The notes below the pieces were generated by a model. That model did not search any database. It had not been told where the DNA came from and was given only the letters and a program-made list of their open reading frames with translations. DNA of 64,000 nt. It comes from Adineta vaga. Taxonomy: Eukaryota; Rotifera. The stretch covers positions 13,268,001 to 13,332,000 of the forward strand of contig CP075497.1 of assembly GCA_021613535.1 (NCBI GenBank). The letters are read 5' to 3'. Shown here piece after piece: positions 33,412-44,274 of the stretch. Position 1 is the first letter of the stretch. Each line of letters opens with the position of its first letter. The position numbers were made by a program, and so were the translations under genes.

Positions 33412-33863
33412 AAGAACAGAATTTTATGTAATGCCATATATTTGCATGTTGCCATTTGGTAATCATCAGTCGAAAAATGTGCATGAAAAAAACCCACTTA
33501 TTTTTTCTTTCTTTTATTTATTTAAAGCACTCATTTTTCAATTTAAAATGCGCTATAAGAGATTTTTTTTCAACCAACGAAAACATTCTTTCAATGAAAT
33601 TATTTCTATACATATCTCATGCAAGGGAATTTTGAATGTTTTTTTTACAATAGAAGAATAAATTTATCAAATGCGTTTAGGATAAGGATGTGAAAATGAG
33701 CAGTTTTCGTTTCTGTGTTATGGTATGTATCCAAATATAATTTCAAAGTTTGTTCGTTCTCGAGGTGTTTTTCGTCGACACTATACATGATTTTGTACTC
33801 ATATTATTGCATAATAAAACTATTCTTACTTTAGAAGTAAATAGAGATATATCATATATGTAA
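33412..33863. other. Intergenic, no gene seen
   Basis: AT-rich; the ORF at 33371-33661 overlaps the tail of the repeat and has no features. Confidence 0.4.
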
Positions 33864-34797
33864 ATGGCAAATCAAAATACCCAAATAAATCCCATGAACA
33901 ATTATCAATACATTGATGAAGAGTCCATAGATGTTGAATTAAGATGTTCTCTTTGTATGCAACCATTCGTATTACCGACAAGTGGAAAGTGTGGTCATAC
34001 ATATTGTAAACAATGTATTGAACCATGGGTCAATCAACAATCAACGTGTCCAACCTGTCGTGTTGAAATATCCAAATCAGAGCTTCATCCTATCTCAACT
34101 CGCATTGTACTTAATCAATTGGATCGCCTTATTATGCAATGTAAGCGATGCGAACAAATAAACATATTCAACGTGGTGATATTAATCAACATGAAGGACA
34201 ATGTATTAATCAAACAATTTCCTGTACTGCATTTGACATCAAGTGCCCATGGAAAGGCACACGCAAGGCACTAGCACAACATCTCCAAGAATGTCCTTTT
34301 GAAAAAATCCGTCCAGCAATCGATGACATTTATGAATCTCTAAGAAACGTATATGACCCATTAATTAATGAAGTACAAACAATTCGACAACAGTTAGAGC
34401 AACAAGTACAACGTAATAGGAAACAAAATCATTTTCTTCTTGCAGTTTTCAATGAGGGAAAACCAATGAGTGTGAGTCCTGGATGCTCTGATAAACGGTG
34501 TTATTTAAAAGAAAGTCACCTAGAGTTTCGCCGAAATCAACATGCAGAACATCACAAGCCCTATGCGAACAAGAAGCGATAATGTTCAAGCGTGCAATGG
34601 CGAACAATTGGAATTACAATCAATCGCCTCAATCACAAAAAAAACAGCCTGTGCAAGATCGTCCAAAGAGTACTTCGTTTCTTTGCGCTAGTTGTCATGA
34701 TGATATTGATTTTGATAGCATAGCACTTCATCATTGTGAGGGTGGTTGCATCTGCAAAACATGTGTTCGAATGTATGGCAGTTTGGACATGAATTAA
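33864..34797 (+). pseudogene. RING / TRAF-type zinc-finger E3-like gene with two frame breaks
   Basis: The first frame (from ATG 33864) gives a complete RING finger: CSLCMQPFVLPTSGKCGHTY, then CKQCIEPW and CPTCR, followed by LDRLIMQCKRCEQ. Near 34160 the coherent frame changes and continues NKHIQRGDINQHEGQCIN and CPWKGTRKALAQHLQECPF, a TRAF-type zinc finger. A coiled-coil-like stretch follows (VQTIRQQLEQQVQRNRKQN). Near 34480-34510 it shifts again to a frame ending with a Cys/His cluster (LCASCHDDIDFDSIALHHCE, GGCICKTCVRMY). The first break needs one missing base and the second may be a lesion or an unrecognised intron. Ubiquitin ligase activity is the family role of RING-TRAF proteins. Call it a pseudogene unless resequencing removes the breaks. 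Confidence 0.65.
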
Positions 34798-35784
34798 CTA
34801 AAATTACATCCATACACGTTACTTTTCTATACTTTTTTAACTTAAAAAAAAAAGTGACAAACAAGATCAAGAAGTGTGACTAAGCAAAATCGAAAAGAAA
34901 TTATATTAGTGCTGATATAGCATGATTATCAGATACTTTTTTGAAGATGTAAGCGTATACGCACATATGTCTGATGGCAAACGCGTGGAATTAACAGAAA
35001 ATGAGGACGTAGGAATGGTTGCGGACACTATATTCATTTAATACCCACACCAAACCATCCCCACAATCAAGATGGGTATAGAATGTAGGACAGATTTCGA
35101 AGACTTGCATAATTATAACACACAGAAATGTTAATCACATATCCAAACTCATATACTCAAGCCTACCAAATCCAAACAGTATGGGTTTGGTGCATGTCTA
35201 GTTCGTTCGTTAGTCATTTACTACTTATTCTACTTTTTCAAATGATGATCAAAGGTAACGTGAACCATACTCCATCCACTACTTCTGCTCAATAATCCTC
35301 GCTACGATCAACAAAGCTTTTTCTCAAAACAATATTTCTGTACATGAATGCGATTAGAAAATCGAAAATTTTCCGAAGACTGCACCCGCTTCTTCTGCTT
35401 TCGAAATCATCAGACATAGGAGTCTATCTTTTACTGACCCTTAAATGAACTCCGAACTGCTCACAATACCATGTATCCCGTTACCATCCAATGCATCAAT
35501 TACAACTCCTTCATTTCGAACTCGATTAGCATCACATATCAAAACTCTTTTGAATTTTCTTTCGAATTCAAAATAGACGAAAAGAAAGCCATCTGATGAG
35601 TCTTTGTAGCTGAAGACGAAACCAATCATAATGGCTGGACTCACCCACACCCTCAAGATATTGTATAACTAAATGATTTGCTCATCGTTCAGAAGCAAGA
35701 TTCCAATCATAGGAGCTGGATGGTTCATAGTATTCGATTGCATCGATTCGCTTCCGTTTTTATTTGTCTTTTTTCAACGGTAAC
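34798..35784. other. Intergenic with telomere-like fragments
   Basis: Contains CCCACACC-type fragments near 35044-35066 and at 35641-35655 (CTCACCCACACCCTC). No gene supported; the minus ORF at 35441-35656 is unsupported. Confidence 0.4.
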
Positions 35785-36021
35785 ATGATTCATCCAAAAC
35801 GTTTTTATGTGAAAAGAAGAACGAGCGAAATACAATTTGTTTTGATGATATTAATAAGTACAGCTATCTTGATAATACGTATTTTCATTGGTTCTCTTTC
35901 TCATTTTAGGCAAGACGTTGTTCTTACAGAAAAAGAAAAAAAACAACAAAAATACTTGAATGCAGTTCGTCAGCGATATCAAATCAAAGAAGCAACTTCG
36001 TTTAATCTAATATTCAAATGA
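35785..36021 (+). CDS. Small single-pass membrane protein, unknown
   Basis: 78 residues from the ATG at 35785: basic N-terminus (HPKRFYVKRRTSEIQ), one hydrophobic helix (FVLMILISTAILIIRIFIGS), and a charged helical tail (LTEKEKKQQKYLNAVRQRYQ). The layout suits a small inner-membrane or ER protein. No family recognised. Its TGA overlaps the ATG of the next gene at 36018, which is odd for two animal genes, so one start or the ORF itself may be wrong. Confidence 0.4.
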   Translation: MIHPKRFYVKRRTSEIQFVLMILISTAILIIRIFIGSLSHFRQDVVLTEKEKKQQKYLNAVRQRYQIKEATSFNLIFK

Positions 36022-37820
36022 ACAATAACGAAGCTAAGCAACAACTGGATGGCAGAATATTGGTTCATACACGAAAAAGAAAATTACAAAGTGAGTTAAA
36101 CATTCTATGTCGACATATCTATTAACATTGTACAGCTTTTTTTTAATGTGATTAGCAATAGATGAGGAGAAAAGGTAAGTAAAAGAAGTCGTCTAATTGC
36201 ATCTATCTCGTTTTTATTTCTTATAGTCTATCAATTTGTTCAATTGAGAATTTGTCCAATGAAATATTTTATGAAATATTTGACTACCTCGATTTTTCGG
36301 ATACATATGAAGCCTTTTCCAATCTGAATATCCGTTTTCAACAGCTTATTACTTCCTCGTCACATCTTTAGACTATTGATAAATGAACTTTTGCCGATTC
36401 TTTCATAATTAAAATCGTTATCTCGTCTTTCTTCATTGGTAATCTCTATTAATGACTTTGACGATTCGGATATTGATCTACACGGCATATATCGAGTGAT
36501 TTTGGAGTTATTCACTTTAAAATATAATAATCTCAATGTGTATTCTGGTTTGTTAAGTGCCTCAAACGCTTTTGAAAACAATGAAAGATTTAGCACTATC
36601 GAATATTTGACTATGAAGCATTCTTGTACTATCGATGGACTTTCTTGTTTTCTTAAGTATACACCCCGACTACGTCATCTAATTTGTGCATCTTTGAATT
36701 ACACGTATGATGCGATTGAAAATGATGTTCCATTAATACTGCCAAATCTAACATATTTTTGGATTTATTATTGTAACATTCCATTTGATGAATTCCAACA
36801 ATTTATCGAGAAAAACTTTTCTCAGCTACATGTTTTCCGCATCGATACATTCAGTAATGAAAATTATATTAATCCTGATCGATGGAAACCATTGATTTTA
36901 CAAAATATGTCTCAATTACGTAGATTCCGTTTTACCTATAGCATAAATTGGGATGCTAATTTTGTAGATCATCATTTTCAGTCATTTGTTCATCACTTTT
37001 CTTCTCCGTTTTGGATCAAACAAGATTTCAATGTTCAACTTTACGTTACATCTGAAAGTATTGATTATACATTGAGATCAAACAGGTATTATATAGATGT
37101 TATGGGAAAATATTTTGTTTGTAAAATGTCAATATTTTTAGTCGTATTGATAGAGAAGGTGAGTTCAAAGAATTTCTCCAATCAGTAATAACTTCTAATA
37201 GAAGTATTTGCCATGATACAACGCAAGATAATAGTGCTCATCAATCTCCTGCACCTATTCATCTATCTATTGGATATCAAAATGATCCATGGAGTATATC
37301 ATTCATGAATAGTGTCTCTTTCATTTTACTTGCAATTCCCACCACGAATCTATTTATTGGACTTCACAAGATGCCTCTGTCTATGTTTATCAGAATCATT
37401 CGTTCATTACCGAATCTGAGTACATTACATGTACCTGAATTATCATTCGATCAATTAAGCAGTTTATCTATCGAAGAGAAAAAGGATATTCGTTACTTCT
37501 CAATCAACAATAAAGTAACTGATGTTAATCATAGTGCAGACCTTAACTTAACAGAGTTTCTCATTATTCTCTGTCCTCGAATGGAATATCTCAAAATGAG
37601 CTTTATATCGGATATAAGTCATGAGACATTCATTCGACTTGTTCTAATGAAAACTATCACACACACTCCGAATCTTCATTCCATGAATATTTGGCTTTAT
37701 AAGGCAAATGATCAGATGGTTCGTAAACTACAGAACATGATTAATTCCGAAAAACTACTTACCGATTACATCATTAAACGTTGGAAAAATAATATAATCT
37801 TAAAATGGAAGTTAGAATAA
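36018..37820 (+). pseudogene. F-box / LRR-like protein gene, broken
   Basis: Exon 1 (ATG 36018) and two short exons lead to an F-box: LSNEIFYEIFDYLDFSDTYE, then AFSNLNIRFQQLITSSS. Near 36365 the frame is lost. Homology-like sequence resumes as LLINELLPILS, hits TAA at 36406, and continues in the same frame LKSLSRLSSLVISINDFDDS through a long LRR-like region (for example CFLKYTPRLRHLICASLNYT, SLPNLSTLHVPELSFDQLS, TPNLHSMNIWLYKAND) to TAA at 37820. A phase-matched intron lies near 37095-37140. Compared with the usual bdelloid layout, sequence between the F-box and the first repeats seems deleted, and one sense codon has become TAA. F-box proteins recruit substrates to SCF ubiquitin ligases; this copy probably cannot make a full protein. 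Confidence 0.65.
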
Positions 37821-37868
37821 AAATGACATATTCTATTTCCAGTATATTGTACTATATACTACAAACAA

Positions 37869-37913
37869 GGGTGTGGGTGTTAAATGAGTATAGTTTCCGC
37901 AACCACGCCCATG
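37869..37913. repeat. Telomere-like inverted element
   Basis: Starts GGGTGTGGGTGT and ends ACCACGCCCATGC, about 45 bp, just downstream of the F-box pseudogene. Confidence 0.55.
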
Positions 37914-38549
37914 CTTTACTCATTTTCAATTAATAGAAAAAAAATAAAAAATTCACGCAAATATTTAGTAAAAATAAAAGTCGTCAACATAAATTTTCAT
38001 ATGAATTGTGCACGTTAGATAAAGAATAATCAAAAGTGAACTACGCTCACATTTCACCGTCAAGATAAAGCTTTATTTATAATAAGTATACTTTTTTTAT
38101 ATTTTGTTTTTTTGGAAAGAATTCAGCAAGGCATTACTTTTTTGTTTTGTTTTTATGTTTTATTCAAGTAGCTGATGGTAAATATAATCGCCAAGATAAG
38201 AAAGAAAAATCTCGTCGCTTTTCTCATTGTCAATTGTTAACATATTCTAAAGTTGTATAAACATTGTCGTCAACAACAAAGCAAAGAATGGTCGTATGAC
38301 AAGAAAGATTGTAATTTTTTCCCGTCTTATCACGCAGTCAAAGAATGCAAAAATGCATGGTTTTGAAGATTTTATATCTTATATGTTCACTAGCGACAGA
38401 ACGATTGGATGACTAAATATGGAATATGAGATCATCATCATCGAAATTCTGATTTCATACTTTTCACAACAAGCAAGTTTATCTTCATTTATCTTTTTTT
38501 AGAATTTCAGATTAATTTACATTACAAAAACTTTTATATTAATTAATTT
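37914..38549. other. Intergenic, no gene seen
   Basis: AT-rich with several poly-T runs near 38090-38160; nothing else recognised. Confidence 0.4.
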
Positions 38550-38705
38550 ATGCTTCGATTCGTCGGTACAACAGCAGCACGTGTAGTCTTAATAGGTGCA
38601 GCTACACTTGTTGGAGGCACAGCTGTTCATACAATGACACAACCACAAATTCCTCCTGAAGAGCAAAAGACAACTTCAACGAACATGAACAATACAAAAG
38701 TTTAG
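38550..38705 (+). CDS. Small 51-residue membrane-anchored peptide, unknown
   Basis: ATG 38550 to TAG 38705. Begins MLRFVGTTAARVV, then a small-residue hydrophobic helix (LIGAATLVGGTAV), then a polar tail (MTQPQIPPEEQK and TSTNMNNTKV). The Arg-containing N-terminus followed by an Ala/Gly-rich helix resembles small mitochondrial inner-membrane proteins, but no family is recognised. The composition is protein-like rather than random and the ORF is free-standing, which is why it is listed. Confidence 0.4.
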   Translation: MLRFVGTTAARVVLIGAATLVGGTAVHTMTQPQIPPEEQKTTSTNMNNTKV

Positions 38706-38850
38706 AAGAAATGTATGATTATTCCCGATTGTAAATGACTTTTATGGCATTTTTTTTTCAATTCTTTTGTAAGAGTATATGATTGAAGATCTCTCATATT
38801 GATTAATAAAGACATGAGGGTGTGAGTGAAGAAGATATATCCATACACAC

Positions 38851-38927
38851 ACATACCGCCAATATAGTTGTTAGAAGTCTGTAGCAAAATTGTTATTAGT
38901 ATAATTGTTTGTTTCGATATATGATTG
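38851..38927 (+). repeat. Duplicate of the 3' flank of the GPCR at 42464
   Basis: Nearly the same about 78-bp sequence (AATATAGTTGTTAGAA ... TTTCGATATATGATTGGA) occurs at 42381-42463, where it ends at the GPCR stop codon. Here it runs straight into a telomere-like element. Confidence 0.7.
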
Positions 38928-38977
38928 GAGGGTGTGGGTATGGATGAAGAGGGCAACAACACCATACCCACATCCTC
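38928..38977. repeat. Telomere-like inverted element
   Basis: GAGGGTGTGGGTATGGATGA, then GAGGGCAACAACACC, then ACCCACATCCTC. Imperfect terminal inverted repeats around a core shared with 39057-39104. Confidence 0.65.
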
Positions 38978-39056
38978 ATAACGTCTCGAATCACCCTCAA
39001 TTTAGTAGATAATGATTTGTTATTAAACTGGTGCGAGTTGCAAAATTTCATGATTG

Positions 39057-39122
39057 GAGGGTGTGAGTATGGATGAAGAGGGCAACAACACCACACCCAC
39101 ACCCACACCCACACCCACACCC
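39057..39122. repeat. Telomere-like element ending in a (CCCACA)n tract
   Basis: Same element as 38928 (GAGGGTGTGAGTATGGATGA and core GAGGGCAACAACACC), but its right arm is extended to about five tandem CCCACA units (39091-39122). Read on the minus strand this is TGTGGG, the bdelloid telomere repeat. Confidence 0.7.
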
Positions 39123-39679
39123 ATCAAAATCATCAAATAGCATCGAGCAAACTTAATTCCAACAAAAACATGCAAAAATCAATACCATCAACCTATTATC
39201 AACCTTATTCCTTCGTTTTAAAGCAAGATCCAAATCATCTGATGAGACCCTTGAGCAAGATCGAAACGCGTCATGCCAGCTTAACTCATCCTCATCCCAC
39301 ATCCACCCTCTAGTTGTTACTTGATAATTCATTCTCTAGTAATCTTTCATTTTACCTTTTTGCAGTATGTTTTCTTCCAACTTAATCGCTCGTTCTTACC
39401 AGAAAAAAAAATAAGTTGGAAGAAAAATGAATGCATTTTTTTTTCTTCTATTCAAACTCGTGTTTAATGATTATATATTTCAATGTAAAAACTCCACAGG
39501 CGACATGATTTCCGTTCTTCAAAACATATATCCAAGGGTGATAAAACTGATCGAAATCGTTTGAAAATCATTTCATATCACCAAAATTCATTTTCAATCA
39601 CCACCTCACAGATCACTTTTCACCTTTGCACATTCCTTTTTCGGGAGACCAAGTAGTCAGCAGTTAACTAGTAACTAGA
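39123..39679. other. Intergenic upstream of the Cys-rich repeat gene
   Basis: No gene seen. A weak CCCACATCCACCCTC fragment lies at 39297-39311. Confidence 0.4.
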
Positions 39680-40810
39680 ATGAAAATCTTTCCATATTTT
39701 TGTCTGTTGTTCGTCATTTCCATCGGGCCGAATGACTGTTCTACTTGTAATCTCGGCTATTACTATAGCAGCTCTCAATGTCAATCATGTTCACCAGGAT
39801 CTTATTGTCCCGACGGAACAAATCGATACTCATGTCCGTCTGGCAACTATGCAAGTTCTAATGGTTGGAGCAGCTGTTCAACTTGCCAAGGTGGGTATAA
39901 CTGCTCAGATCCAACGAGACCTCAAGCATGCCCACCTGGAACCTATTCTTCATCCGGACAAGTGACGTGTCAGCGATGTCCGAACGGTACTTATGCGTCC
40001 TCCAGCGGGTGGAGCAGTTGTTCTACTTGTCAAGGCGGATATAACTGTTCAGATCCAACAAGACCTCAAGCGTGTTCACCTGGTACTTACGCGGGGTATG
40101 GGCAAATGCAATGTCTTCGATGTCCCATCGGTACTTTCGCATCCTCCAGCGGATGGAGCAGTTGTTCATCGTGTCAAGCTGGCTATCAGTGTTCTAATCC
40201 AGCGCAACCTCAAGCATGCCCACCTGGAACCTATTCTTCATCCGGACAAGTGACGTGTCAGCGATGTCCGAACGGTACTTACGCGTCCTCCAGCGGGTGG
40301 AGCAGTTGTTCTACTTGTCAAGGCGGATATAACTGTTCTAATCCAACGCAACCTCAAGCATGCTCACCTGGAACCTATTCTTCATCTGGACAAGTGACGT
40401 GTCAGCGATGTCCGAACGGTACTTTCGCGTCTTCTAGCGCGTGGAGTAGTTGTTCATCGTGTCAAGCTGGCTATCAGTGTTCAGATCCATCGAAACCTCA
40501 AGCGTGTCAACCTGGTACATATGCGGGATCTGGACAAATGCAATGTTCTCAATGTCCAATTGGTTCTTATGCTTCGTCATATGGTTGGAGTAGCTGTTCA
40601 GCATGTCCTCTAGGTAACCAATGTTCTGATCCAACGAGACCTCAACCGTGTCCACCTGGCACCTACGCTTCGTCTGGCCAAAAACAATGTTTTGCATGTC
40701 CTGTCGGTTCTTACGCTTCATCCTCGGGCTGGAGTAGTTGTACAGCGTGCTCAAATGGCTATGGTACAGTAAGCATTGGTCAAACGGCCTGTGTTAGTGT
40801 GACAGGTTAA
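39680..40810 (+). CDS. Secreted Cys-rich repeat protein (GCC2/GCC3, ephrin-receptor-like repeats)
   Basis: 376 residues in one exon. Signal peptide MKIFPYFCLLFVISIGPNDC, then about seven repeats of about 49 residues. Each has the pattern ACPPGTYSSSGQVTCQRCPN, then GTYASSSGWSSCSTCQGGYN and CSDPTRPQ. The G-T-Y/F-A-S-S/C-x-x-C spacing is that of GCC2_GCC3 / ephrin-receptor-like repeats, which are extracellular and disulfide-rich. Several units are almost identical at the DNA level (starts near 39937, 40226 and 40369), which implies recent duplication or conversion. No TM or anchor follows, so it is probably secreted. Much richer in GC than its surroundings. Function unknown. Confidence 0.85.
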   Translation: MKIFPYFCLLFVISIGPNDCSTCNLGYYYSSSQCQSCSPGSYCPDGTNRYSCPSGNYASSNGWSSCSTCQGGYNCSDPTRPQACPPGTYSSSGQVTCQRCPNGTYASSSGWSSCSTCQGGYNCSDPTRPQACSPGTYAGYGQMQCLRCPIGTFASSSGWSSCSSCQAGYQCSNPAQPQACPPGTYSSSGQVTCQRCPNGTYASSSGWSSCSTCQGGYNCSNPTQPQACSPGTYSSSGQVTCQRCPNGTFASSSAWSSCSSCQAGYQCSDPSKPQACQPGTYAGSGQMQCSQCPIGSYASSYGWSSCSACPLGNQCSDPTRPQPCPPGTYASSGQKQCFACPVGSYASSSGWSSCTACSNGYGTVSIGQTACVSVTG

Positions 40811-42380
40811 TAGTTTGAACGAACTGTTTCCAGGATTAGAGCTTCAAAGGACACAATGGATAATTTTCTTTGAACATTTAAACAAGAATGTGTAAAGTTT
40901 TATTCAAGAACAAAGCGAAGGTCGTTTTACAATCTTTATTCAATTTCTGAAATAAATTTCGTTGACATAGGTGAACTGAACTCATATGAGAATGCGCAAA
41001 CTATTCAACTGAATTGCATTTGTGAGTTGTAGTGCGAGAGAGATCCTGACTAGTGTGTGAGTAGTATTTTTATTCGCAATCCGACCCTCATCCACATCCT
41101 AAACAATGTTTCTCAATTGTTCCAATATATTTTGACGCTTTTTATCTGTCTCGTCGATCATAGAATCTATTCAGATCAGTTGTATATTCTGCATAATACG
41201 TCTTCTATTATGAACAGTATCAGATGAATCCATTGTAATAGTGGAAGCATTTATTGAAATGAGAATGTTTTGTATTGAGCTAGTACTAGTCATATCACTT
41301 TGAATTCTGAATTGTCTATTAATTAAATAGATGTTATTTCAATAATCAAAAAGTACATAACCTGTTTAGATCAAAATTAATGCAGTTTACACAATCTCTC
41401 CTCCATAATAATGATCTTTCTCTTTTTTTCTGACATCAATCGACAAATTCTACTGAAACTTATTTTTATTTAAATGCTGTGGCATACGACACAGAACAAA
41501 AAAGAAAGAAAATAATTATAACGACGTCTGTAACATGTTTTATTTTTTCCAACTTTTTTCTCATTCATCTCGAGGACATGGGTGAAGACAAGTGTGATTC
41601 CCTCCCTTATTCGCATCCATTATCAAAATCAAATTATTCATAAAATTCCAACTAATATCAGTAACTAGAAACTATAATCACAGTAGGAACTAACTTCGGT
41701 ATCGAAAAATGTCAATGAATGAGATCGTTTCAATAAAATTTAACTCAGTACAATTTAATAATGAATTTGAATGACATGAGTGTGACGATTTTTGATAGAA
41801 CAGACTTTAGCGGTGATGAAGCTACGTTTTCTTTTACTTCTTCATATCATATAGTGCATGGTTTTCACATAAAACAATCTTGAGGATGAGGGTCAGAGCA
41901 TCATTATTCTCTTCATTCACTCACACTCTCAGACTTTTTTCTTTGAAATGAATTAGTTTATATTCTGTAGTGCAGTGAAATAGATACAGTATGTTCATTG
42001 ATATCCTAGGCTATAATTGTTTTTCTCTTTATTTATCGATAAAAGTCTGATAACAAGTAAAGGCATTGTTATGTGCTCAATCATACATCAGCACGATTTG
42101 GTTGACTCTAATCGCCATAATTAAATAATTAGAAAGAGATTGTATAAGTTTCATCAATACTATTATTCTGATTTTGTAGTATTTGAGCAAAAATAAACTT
42201 TCTAATGCAATCACTAGAATCATATTGAGTAGCTGAATGATGGTAAGGTCCAAGATGATATTATTAAATATTAACTTTAACTACTTTTTTTTAAAGAAAA
42301 AGTTAAAGTGCCATCCTTATTCTAAATAATATACTAATGATTTTAGAAATTCGAGTTCATTTTAGCACACTAAAATCAGA
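40811..42380. other. Intergenic, about 1.6 kb, no gene seen
   Basis: AT-rich. Only weak CCTCATCC and TCACACTCTC fragments recall the telomere-like family (near 41088 and 41920). Confidence 0.45.
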
Positions 42381-42463
42381 CATATACCGTCAATATAGTT
42401 GTTAGAAATCTGTAGAAAAAATTGTTATTTAGTTTCATTGTTTGTTTCGATATATGATTGGAT
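42381..42463 (-). repeat. GPCR 3' flank, duplicated at 38851
   Basis: About 83 bp directly downstream of the GPCR stop codon; see 38851-38927. Differences are a few substitutions and small indels. Confidence 0.7.
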
Positions 42464-43405
42464 CTAACCAGTAATACGACGTAATAGTTGTTCACCATAA
42501 TGATCGAATTTAAATATTTTCTTCAATTCTTCTCTATAGACACTTGCCGAAAGAATATAAAGAAATGTTGAGAAAACATATGTTCCTTGTTGCCAAACAA
42601 GAGTGATACTTCGAATACCCGTAATAAAACTTGTATTCATTGAAGGTACAAATGTTGTTAGTATATAAGTAGTTGCAGCTGGTAAAGAAAAGAAAACATA
42701 TGCAGTAACTTGAATAATTAACATTCGAGCTAATTGACCTTCTGTTCGACGACGATGATTTACTTGATTTACTGGTACTACACGATTTATTTGAACACGA
42801 ATATTATAAATTGTTAATAGACCAAATATAGCCATGGCCATTGGTGCTAATATATAATAAAGAATAATCCGACTAGTAAAATAAACAACGATAATCGTTG
42901 ATGAATACTGTGCACATCGATTTGTAATATAATCCAAATGGTAGATAATACAAAATGGACTCATATAAATTGCAGTAAAAAGACTTATGATTACAATCAA
43001 TCTTTGTGCTATTCGTATATTAGAGAAATTTCTTAAGTAAACTAATGATGAACTAGAAAAGAATCGATCAATTGAAGCACATACTAACATAAGAGCAACA
43101 AATAAAGATAATGAATAAAGAATAAATAACATGATTCGACATCCGAATGGTGTAGTAACTGCTGATATTCCAAAACGATATTGGAGAAATAAAATCATAG
43201 GTGAAATAATCATATAGATAAGAGTAGCAATAGCTAAAGCAAAAAAATAATGAAAACATGAAGATGATCGAAGATTTCGTCGAGAAAGAACAGCAATATT
43301 GATAATGTTGGTAATCACTGTTATTATCATTGTAATTGGTGAAATATAAGTATAGATGATACCAAGTTCATAGTTCAAATTGTATGATGATGTAGTAGTA
43401 TTCAT
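42464..43405 (-). CDS. Rhodopsin-like orphan GPCR
   Basis: 313 residues in one exon. Seven hydrophobic segments: TM1 near 20-43 (ISPITMIITVITNIINIAVL), TM2 55-75, TM3 ending CASIDRFFSS (DRY equivalent), TM4 near 132-152, TM5 170-195, the loop QVNHRRRTEGQLARM before TM6, and TM7 near 265-285. The extracellular Cys pair (FGCRIM at TM3 and ITNRCAQY in loop 2) is present. N-terminal glycosylation site NTTTSS. The short tail REELKKIFKF forms helix 8. It belongs to a third bdelloid GPCR subfamily, unlike those at 9220 and 12018. Starts at ATG 43403-43405, ends TAG. No ligand can be inferred. Confidence 0.87.
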   Translation of the reverse strand: MNTTTSSYNLNYELGIIYTYISPITMIITVITNIINIAVLSRRNLRSSSCFHYFFALAIATLIYMIISPMILFLQYRFGISAVTTPFGCRIMLFILYSLSLFVALMLVCASIDRFFSSSSLVYLRNFSNIRIAQRLIVIISLFTAIYMSPFCIIYHLDYITNRCAQYSSTIIVVYFTSRIILYYILAPMAMAIFGLLTIYNIRVQINRVVPVNQVNHRRRTEGQLARMLIIQVTAYVFFSLPAATTYILTTFVPSMNTSFITGIRSITLVWQQGTYVFSTFLYILSASVYREELKKIFKFDHYGEQLLRRITG

Positions 43406-44274
43406 TTTATATGATATATGTAATAAATTTTAATCTTATAGTTTTATAATATCTTTGAAAAGGTTATAGGGTGTCATGGATTGACGTCAAAGAATTAATT
43501 TTACGTTAACTATTGAGAAAATTCTTTATTGTTGAGTATATAGGGTAAGAAATAGTTTATTTAAAAAAATCTTCTAATAATTTTTTGCTCTAGGTATGGA
43601 ACATTTTTTCTATTTTAATCTTTTAATAATAGGGTTTATCAGAGGCGCAGAATCTTCCAGAAAATCATAAAGTTCTCTAAGTTATTTACCTTCACTACTC
43701 ATAGATCAACTTTATTTGCTAAAAAATATACGAAAAAAACGTAACAACTTTTTGTGTCAATTCTTATTGTTCGTAGGACATAGGAATTCTTTTTACTTGT
43801 TCTTTTCTCAAGCGATTCAAAACAACCGAATGAGAGACTTTCATTGAAAGAAAGAGAAAAAACCAATGAGTTAATTCTATTTGTTTTTTTTAGAAAAATT
43901 AAAAATAGCGTATAAAAAGGAAAGTAATGTATTCGAAAGAATGAATTATGTCCAACAGAAAATTGTAAAGAAAACAAGATTTTCCCTCCTCACACCGAGG
44001 CTCATAAGAAATATTCTACACCTCTGAATTAGACCAAGATAAGAATCTCTTTTTGATGATCTTATAGTATAGTAGTTAGACTTTTTCGTGTTATGACATA
44101 TAATAATCTATATAGAATTTATAAAAAAAAGTAAAATATGTAAGACATGACATAAAGAAAGAGAGAGACTGGAGTAAAGATATTTATTTAAGTGTCCTTC
44201 AGTCTCAACTTCACCCTCAAGATAATTAGCTAAAATTATAAGAAAGAATATGTCATATAAAATAACGGATATAT
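43406..44274. other. Intergenic, no gene seen
   Basis: AT-rich; the minus ORF at 43699-43977 has no features. Confidence 0.4.

Noticed and set aside
35785-36021. Bacterial-style ATGA overlap between the small membrane ORF and the next gene
   Set aside because: Neighbouring genes have spliceosomal introns, so no operon coupling; the overlap is probably chance or a wrong start.
39732-40754. Long ORFs in other frames and on the minus strand (39732-39965, 39993-40253, 40434-40754)
   Set aside because: They are by-products of the repetitive GC-rich gene at 39680-40810 and mirror its repeats.
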